Shown here: in pieces, positions 59,681 to 64,000 of the stretch
Numbering within the stretch: position 1 is the first letter of the stretch
Layout: each line of letters starts with the position of its first letter
From: DASYXT01 sp035934555
Lineage (GTDB): Bacteria; Verrucomicrobiota; Verrucomicrobiia; Limisphaerales; UBA8199
Length of the DNA: 64,000 nucleotides
Assembly (NCBI GenBank): GCA_035934555.1
Contig: DASYXT010000127.1
Location: 18,419 to 82,418 of the forward strand
Direction: 5' to 3'
The notes under the pieces: generated by a model
Databases searched by the model: none
The model's input: only the letters and a program-made list of their open reading frames with translations
Told to the model about the DNA's origin: nothing
Made by a program: the position numbers and the translations under genes

Positions 59681-61312
59681 ATGGCAGAAAGCGCAACCGA
59701 CCGCGCCCTTGCTGCCGCCGCCGCACCCTCAAGGGCAAGCCCTCTCAACGGGCTTTCCCGTCCGCTGTGGGTATTGTTCGGGTTGTGCGTGGTGCTCGCC
59801 CTGGGCCTGCGCCTGCCGCAACTGGACCGCCGGCCGATGCACAACGACGAGGCCGTCAACGCGCTGAAATTTAAACAGCTTTGGGAACAAGGAAAGTATC
59901 GGTACGACCCCAACGAACATCACGGGCCCACGCTTGATTATTTCGCGCTGGCCCTCGGTCGCCTGACCCGCGGACCGGACTTCGACCACTACACGGAAGC
60001 GCGGCTGCGCCTCGAGACGGTGTTGTTCGGCCTTGGCCTGGTGCTGGTGTTGCCGCTGCTGGCCGACGCCCTGGGCCGGCGCGCGACCCTTTGGGCCGCC
60101 CTCTTCACGGCTGTCTCGCCCGCGCTGGTGTTTTACAGCCGGTACTTCATTCACGAAACGCTGTTTGTTTTCTTCACGTTGCTGGCGTTGGCCGCCGGTT
60201 GGCGGTACTGGCGCTCGCGCCGATTCGCGTGGCTGGCGTTGGCCGCCGTCGCGCTGGGCCTGGTGATTGCCACCAAAGAAACCTTCGTCATCACGCTGGG
60301 CGCGGCAGTTTGCGCGGTGGGTTTGAACCAGACCTGGAACCGGCTGTTGGACGCCAGCGGCCCGCCCGTCAAAGCGCCGCCGCTGAAGCCGGCGCACCTG
60401 GCCGCCGCGTTTGCGCTCTGCGCCCTGGTGTGGGCCGTGTTCTTTTCGTCGTTTTTTACCAACCCCGCCGGGCTGCTCGATTCCTTCCGCACATTCGCCC
60501 CGTGGATTTCGCGCGCCGGTGGCGAGTCGCCTCACGTGCATCCGTGGTACTTTTATCTGCACCGGTTGCTGTGGTTTCATGCCGGCAAAGGGCCGGTGTG
60601 GACGGAGGCCGTCGTTTTCGTCCTGGCGCTGCTGGGAGCGGCGTCGGGGTTCACCCGCCGCCGGCTCGGGCATGGCAACGCCAGCTTCGTGCGGTTCCTG
60701 GCGTGCTACACCTTTCTGCTAACGGCCTTCTACAGTCTGCTCGCATACAAAACTCCCTGGTGTCTGCTCAGCTTTTGGAGCGGCGCGGTGCTGCTGGCCG
60801 GAGTCGGCGCGGCGGTGCTGGTGCGGCGCGCGCGCCAATGGCAGGGCCGCGCGGCCTGGCGGCTGGTGCTGCTGGCGGGGGCGGGTTACCTCGGCTGGCA
60901 AGCCTGGCAACTCGACACGGCCTACGCCGCCGACCCGCGCAACCCGTATGTATATGCCCAGACCGTGCCGAACTTGCTGGAGTTGGTGGGAAAGATCCAA
61001 GCCGTGACGGCGGCTTCTCCCGACGGGCGCAACACCGTCATCAAAGTGATAGCGCCTGAAGACGATTACTGGCCGTTGCCGTGGTACCTGCGTTCGTTCA
61101 AGCGGGTCGGCTGGTGGAACCGGATTCCTTCGGACCCGTTCGCGCCGATCATGGTGGTATCGGCGCAGTTCAATGCGCAGTTGGACCGTGCCCACACCCA
61201 TTTGATGGTGGGGTATTTCGAACTGCGCCCGCAGGTCTTTTTGGAATTATATGTCCAGAAAGATTTGTGGAGCGCTTACCTCAAGCAGCGACCACCCCAG
61301 CCGGAGGAGTAA
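59681..61312 (+). CDS. Agl23-like membrane glycosyltransferase (GT39-type)
   Basis: 543 residues. After a first span (LWVLFGLCVVLALGLRL) comes RRPMHNDEAVNALKFKQLWE and YDPNEHHGPTLDYF, the signature of the 'flippase activity-associated protein Agl23' family (TIGR03663), related to GT39 mannosyltransferases; the Asp-Glu in HNDEA is the expected catalytic pair. About eleven more spans and a C-terminal periplasmic domain follow. Likely transfers a sugar from a lipid carrier. It ends only 7 bp before the tRNA-Leu on the other strand. Confidence 0.88.
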   Translation: MAESATDRALAAAAAPSRASPLNGLSRPLWVLFGLCVVLALGLRLPQLDRRPMHNDEAVNALKFKQLWEQGKYRYDPNEHHGPTLDYFALALGRLTRGPDFDHYTEARLRLETVLFGLGLVLVLPLLADALGRRATLWAALFTAVSPALVFYSRYFIHETLFVFFTLLALAAGWRYWRSRRFAWLALAAVALGLVIATKETFVITLGAAVCAVGLNQTWNRLLDASGPPVKAPPLKPAHLAAAFALCALVWAVFFSSFFTNPAGLLDSFRTFAPWISRAGGESPHVHPWYFYLHRLLWFHAGKGPVWTEAVVFVLALLGAASGFTRRRLGHGNASFVRFLACYTFLLTAFYSLLAYKTPWCLLSFWSGAVLLAGVGAAVLVRRARQWQGRAAWRLVLLAGAGYLGWQAWQLDTAYAADPRNPYVYAQTVPNLLELVGKIQAVTAASPDGRNTVIKVIAPEDDYWPLPWYLRSFKRVGWWNRIPSDPFAPIMVVSAQFNAQLDRAHTHLMVGYFELRPQVFLELYVQKDLWSAYLKQRPPQPEE

Positions 61313-61319
61313 GAGTAAA

Positions 61320-61404
61320 TGGTGGGCGCGACAGGGGTCGAACCTGCAAGGATTTCTCCAAAGGATCCTAAGTCCTTCGCGTCTGCCAATTCCGCCACGC
61401 GCCC
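61320..61404 (-). tRNA. tRNA-Leu(TAG)
   Basis: GGGCGCG pairs with CGCGCCC; anticodon loop CTTAGGA has TAG (plus-strand 61368-61370); class II variable arm; T-loop TTCGACC; discriminator A; CCA encoded. The 5' end faces a recombinase gene that starts 80 bp away. Confidence 0.96.
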
Positions 61405-61484
61405 AAACCTGATTATCAAGCACTTACAACAGTAATAGAGGAAAGAGATTGACGCTGTGCCACTAATTGTGCCACTGTTGCGGT

Positions 61485-62750
61485 ATGAAACGATACGCAA
61501 CCGAAGGCAATACCAGTAACAAACAGCGGCAATCTCATGGCCAGACATTCGCAAAGGTCCTCGATGGGCGCAAGCACCCAATACGCGGCCTATGGTGCCG
61601 CAACGGGCGCTTTTATGGGCGGCTGAACATCGAGAATGCCGCCGGGGTGAAGGAAACCCGCCGTGTGCCTCTCACGGACAAGGAGGGGCAACCGGTTCAG
61701 ACCGTGGCGCAAGCGGTCGAGACGCTGAACCGGCTTAAGGTCAACCGGACAGACAATGCGCTTCCCACGCTGCGCCGTGCGCCCAAGTTCGCCGCTTATG
61801 TCACAACCTACATGGCCTGGATTAGGGCGGGCGAGGCGAGCGGGCAGGCCATGAAGAAGCCGGCCACCATCATCAAGGAGGAAAGCCATTTAAAGGGCTG
61901 GATTGAGCACCTGGGCGGCTCGCGGCTCGACAAGATAGGGCTGCGCCACATAAACGCCTATATCGCCAAGCGGCTTGAGGCGGGGTTGAGCAAGCGCACG
62001 GTGAAGCTGGACCTGGTTTACCTCGGGAACGTCCTGAACCATGCGCACGCCGAAGGGCTGATCAACGTGGTTCCGAAGCTTGGCAGGGAAGCGCGCAAAC
62101 GGCTCAAGAGCACACCGCCACGGCGACCGCTGTTTACGCCGGAGCACCTTGAGGCGCTGTGCACGGCGGCAATGGACACCGAAGAGGACGGAAGCCCCGT
62201 AACAAAGAACTGGCTGCAATTCTGCGATTATATCCGCTTGCTGGCCTATTGTGGCGCGCGCGAGCAAGAGGCGCTGAAACTCCGCTGGTCTGACGTGGAT
62301 TTCGAGCGCGAGCAACTGACTATCGGGAGCGACGGGGACACCAAGAACAAAACCGGGCGCGTGGTGGACCTGAACCCGAAACTCAAGGCGCATTTGGGCG
62401 AAATGAAGAAGCGCAAGGCACCTGACAGCCAGTGGCTTTTTCCTTCGCCGCAACGCGGTGAGAAAGACATTCATGCACGAAGCTTCCGCGAATCGCTCAA
62501 GCTGGTAAGGGCGCATGCCGCGGCGAAATACCCTCACCTGGCCCGCAAAGCGTTCCACGATTTGCGACATCATTTCATTTCCATGGCCGTGATGGCGGGC
62601 CTGGATTATCTGACCATTGCGAGTTGGGTTGGCCACCAAGACGGCGGGGTCCTTATCGGCAAAGTCTATGGGCACTTGGCGGACTCCCACAAAAAGGAGC
62701 AGGCGCAAAAGCTGACGTTCCAGAGCCCGGCGAAAAAGGAGGGCCTGTGA
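61485..62750 (+). CDS. Tyrosine recombinase / phage-type integrase
   Basis: 421 residues from MKRYATEGNTSN. A SAM-like core-binding domain is followed by a complete catalytic set: Arg in YCGAREQEALKLRW, HxxR in FHDLRHHFISMA, His in SWVGHQDG and nucleophile Tyr in IGKVYGHL. It is the first gene of an element that continues past the right edge. The next gene starts inside its stop codon (GTGA) with a strong AAGGAGG site. Confidence 0.93.
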   Translation: MKRYATEGNTSNKQRQSHGQTFAKVLDGRKHPIRGLWCRNGRFYGRLNIENAAGVKETRRVPLTDKEGQPVQTVAQAVETLNRLKVNRTDNALPTLRRAPKFAAYVTTYMAWIRAGEASGQAMKKPATIIKEESHLKGWIEHLGGSRLDKIGLRHINAYIAKRLEAGLSKRTVKLDLVYLGNVLNHAHAEGLINVVPKLGREARKRLKSTPPRRPLFTPEHLEALCTAAMDTEEDGSPVTKNWLQFCDYIRLLAYCGAREQEALKLRWSDVDFEREQLTIGSDGDTKNKTGRVVDLNPKLKAHLGEMKKRKAPDSQWLFPSPQRGEKDIHARSFRESLKLVRAHAAAKYPHLARKAFHDLRHHFISMAVMAGLDYLTIASWVGHQDGGVLIGKVYGHLADSHKKEQAQKLTFQSPAKKEGL

Positions 62751-63400
62751 GCAAGCGTGGACGGAGCAAGCGTGGACGCAAGGCCGGGGACGGGATTCTC
62801 AAATTGCTCCAACCCGGCCAGACATTTGCCGAGAAAGCAATCAGGCTCACCTACGGATATACCGGCGGCATCGGGGACCCCGCGTATGAGATGGTGCGCC
62901 ACTGGCACTTCATTCAGCATGCGAACAACAATCTTCCTGGCTTGCGGGACGCTCGAAAGGACGCGTCGGAGCGCATTGCCGAGGCCATGTGGAGCGCGTT
63001 TGTGAGCAACGGTGCGGAGTTTCTCAAGCGCGTGGCGCAGGCAATGGACGTCGAAAAAGAACGCGACAGAAAACCAGCATACCCGCTCCACATGGGCATT
63101 TTACTCCTGGCTCTTGCTTGCTGTGTTGCGCCGGATGATCCGCGTACCCCTGAGAATTGGCCGCGCCTGTGGGAAGCGTTCCGCACGAAGCGGCCTGAGG
63201 ATGTTGAGTCGCGCTATACCATCGGGCAAGTGTGCGCCGCGCTCGCAGCCCACCGCACCAACCAGAGCGAGGAAGTTTGGACGAACACGGTGAGGCGAGC
63301 ATGCAAAGAAGTGGGAATACCGCTAGCCAAGAGCAAGCCCGGCCCCAAGGAGTCGCTGCTCATATTGCGCGCTATCGCACGGCGGCGGAAGTCGCGGTAG
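62747..63400 (+). CDS. Hypothetical element protein coupled to the integrase
   Basis: 217 residues, starting GTG at 62747 in the GTGA overlap, preceded by AAGGAGG. The N-terminus is very basic (SKRGRSKRGRK); the middle contains YEMVRHWHFIQHANNNLPGL and YPLHMGILLLALACCVAPDD. Cytoplasmic, no domain recognised. The basic tail and coupling to a recombinase suggest a DNA-associated accessory role, which is inference. Confidence 0.8.
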   Translation: MSKRGRSKRGRKAGDGILKLLQPGQTFAEKAIRLTYGYTGGIGDPAYEMVRHWHFIQHANNNLPGLRDARKDASERIAEAMWSAFVSNGAEFLKRVAQAMDVEKERDRKPAYPLHMGILLLALACCVAPDDPRTPENWPRLWEAFRTKRPEDVESRYTIGQVCAALAAHRTNQSEEVWTNTVRRACKEVGIPLAKSKPGPKESLLILRAIARRRKSR

Positions 63401-63469
63401 ATAATTCCAAACAATTCCCCCTTTTTGCTGTAGTGGATTAGCGGGTGCATGCCGCCGTATGGTGCGGCG

Positions 63470-63715
63470 ATGAAAAACGATTCGCCCACCGACCAAAGGG
63501 GAGTAGCTCCCGTCTCACTCAGTTCCTGGCGCCGCGACGCCGGCATTTCTTCGACCACAATTTGGCGGTGGCGTCGCGCCGGGTGGCTCGAAGTGACCAA
63601 CATCGCCGGGCGGCTGTATCTGCTCCCTGGGGCGCTGGAAAAATTCGAGCGCCGCGCCGCTGCCGGCGAATTCTCCCGCCACCATCAAGTGCCACCTCCG
63701 AGGCTGGCGGCATGA
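63470..63715 (+). CDS. Small helix-turn-helix protein, excisionase-like
   Basis: 81 residues from the ATG at 63470. SLSSWRRDAGISSTTIWRWR then RAGWLEVTNIAGRLYLLPGA matches the winged-helix pattern of MerR/excisionase-type DNA-binding proteins. It overlaps the next gene by ATGA. In an integrative element such a protein usually controls excision or transcription. Confidence 0.7.
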   Translation: MKNDSPTDQRGVAPVSLSSWRRDAGISSTTIWRWRRAGWLEVTNIAGRLYLLPGALEKFERRAAAGEFSRHHQVPPPRLAA

Positions 63716-64000
63716 CTACGCGTCCCGCAGGCCAAGAGGTTATCGCTCGCACAGAATGCGCCGTCGTCGGGACGCTGCTTACGGCTGACCTTGATGCGTT
63801 GCCGCCCGCGCTCGCTCGCGTGTTGGCTACCGCTCCCGCTTGCTGTGACGACCTGCGTTACGGGTTTTTGCTCGCCTGCCGCTCCGGTTTTGTTCAACGC
63901 CGGGGCGGTTTTGTTTCCACGGTTAGCGGTTTTGATGACTGGCTGAGCGGTTTTGGTGCGGGCCTGGCCGAGGTGGGGGAAAAAGGTTGGGTGGTAGGGT
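63712..64000 (+). CDS. Hypothetical element protein, truncated by window edge
   Basis: At least 96 residues, starting in the ATGA overlap with the HTH gene and still open at 64000. The opening RPAGQEVIARTECAVVGTLL and following DLRYGFLLACRSGFVQRRG could be the N-terminal domain of a DnaB-like helicase or primase, but the match is too weak to assign. Gly/Phe-rich repeats (SGFxxxxGGF) occur near the right edge. Confidence 0.55.
   Translation, partial: MTTRPAGQEVIARTECAVVGTLLTADLDALPPALARVLATAPACCDDLRYGFLLACRSGFVQRRGGFVSTVSGFDDWLSGFGAGLAEVGEKGWVVG

Noticed and set aside
59729..60673. 314-codon frame antisense to the Agl23-like gene
   Set aside because: Low-complexity Arg/Gln/Gly composition produced by the opposite coding strand; no domain.

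Overview
The window is 64 kb of GC-rich bacterial chromosome. The gene families point to Verrucomicrobiota, probably a soil or sediment member of the Pedosphaera/Limisphaerales group. The clues are two H-X9-DG pseudopilins, a DUF5069 protein, a 'planctomycete-type' cytochrome c domain, a Tat-exported Gfo/Idh/MocA oxidoreductase, a Ser/Thr kinase with kinesin-light-chain TPRs, and secreted proteins ending in FYRV-like C-termini. This assignment is inference from gene content; no rRNA gene is present.

Layout. 1-4 kb: a partial secreted protein, then a GntR (YtrA-type) regulator with its ABC exporter. 4-10 kb: a nine-heme secreted cytochrome, tRNA-Leu(CAA), a pseudopilin, a Tat oxidoreductase and a CmpA/NrtA-like binding protein without a signal peptide. 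10-19 kb: methyltransferase/OsmC pair, cysteine synthase, prolyl oligopeptidase, and a polar-amino-acid ABC importer whose binding protein is fused to its permease. 19-26 kb: a REC-HDOD-transmembrane-GspB fusion, then four genes joined by ATGA overlaps: egtB, egtD and an OpuC/EgtUV-like ABC transporter, read here as an ergothioneine synthesis and transport operon. 26-34 kb: glucose-6-phosphate isomerase, DUF5069, and a copper/electron-transfer cluster (cupredoxin, CusF-SCO fusion, MtrA/DmsE-like octaheme lipoprotein, monoheme-cytochrome/beta-barrel fusion) that looks like an outer-membrane electron conduit. 34-40 kb: ECF sigma/anti-sigma pair, second pseudopilin, small lipoprotein, HpnA-like epimerase, TPR protein, mtnA, tRNA-Cys.

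40-44.4 kb is a decayed integrative island beside tRNA-Cys. It has a tyrosine recombinase with a substituted catalytic Arg, a DUF5131 fragment, eight minus-strand tRNA genes (Ala, Met, Tyr, Asp, Pro, Arg, Asn, Ser) none of which carries the TTC of the T-loop, GAATGCAG-type hairpin repeats around a free-standing four-helix-bundle (23S-IVS-type) gene, an apparently structured RNA with its own terminator, and an AbiEii fragment.

44-61 kb: GNAT, VIT and TRIC proteins, an M20 amidohydrolase, a VOC remnant, a TetR-EmrA-EmrB efflux operon with repeated operators, LURP-one-related and DUF1810 proteins, the large TPR kinase, a STAS/HATPase partner-switch pair, a GumN protein, a discoidin-like secreted protein and an Agl23-like membrane glycosyltransferase. 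From tRNA-Leu(TAG) at 61.3 kb to the right edge a second, intact-looking integrative element begins (complete tyrosine recombinase, a translationally coupled unknown gene, a small HTH protein and a truncated gene).

The strongest candidates for undescribed biology are the synthesis-plus-transport ergothioneine operon, the heme-barrel fusion conduit, the HDOD-GspB fusion, and the tRNA/hairpin/IVS-type island with its unassigned structured RNA.
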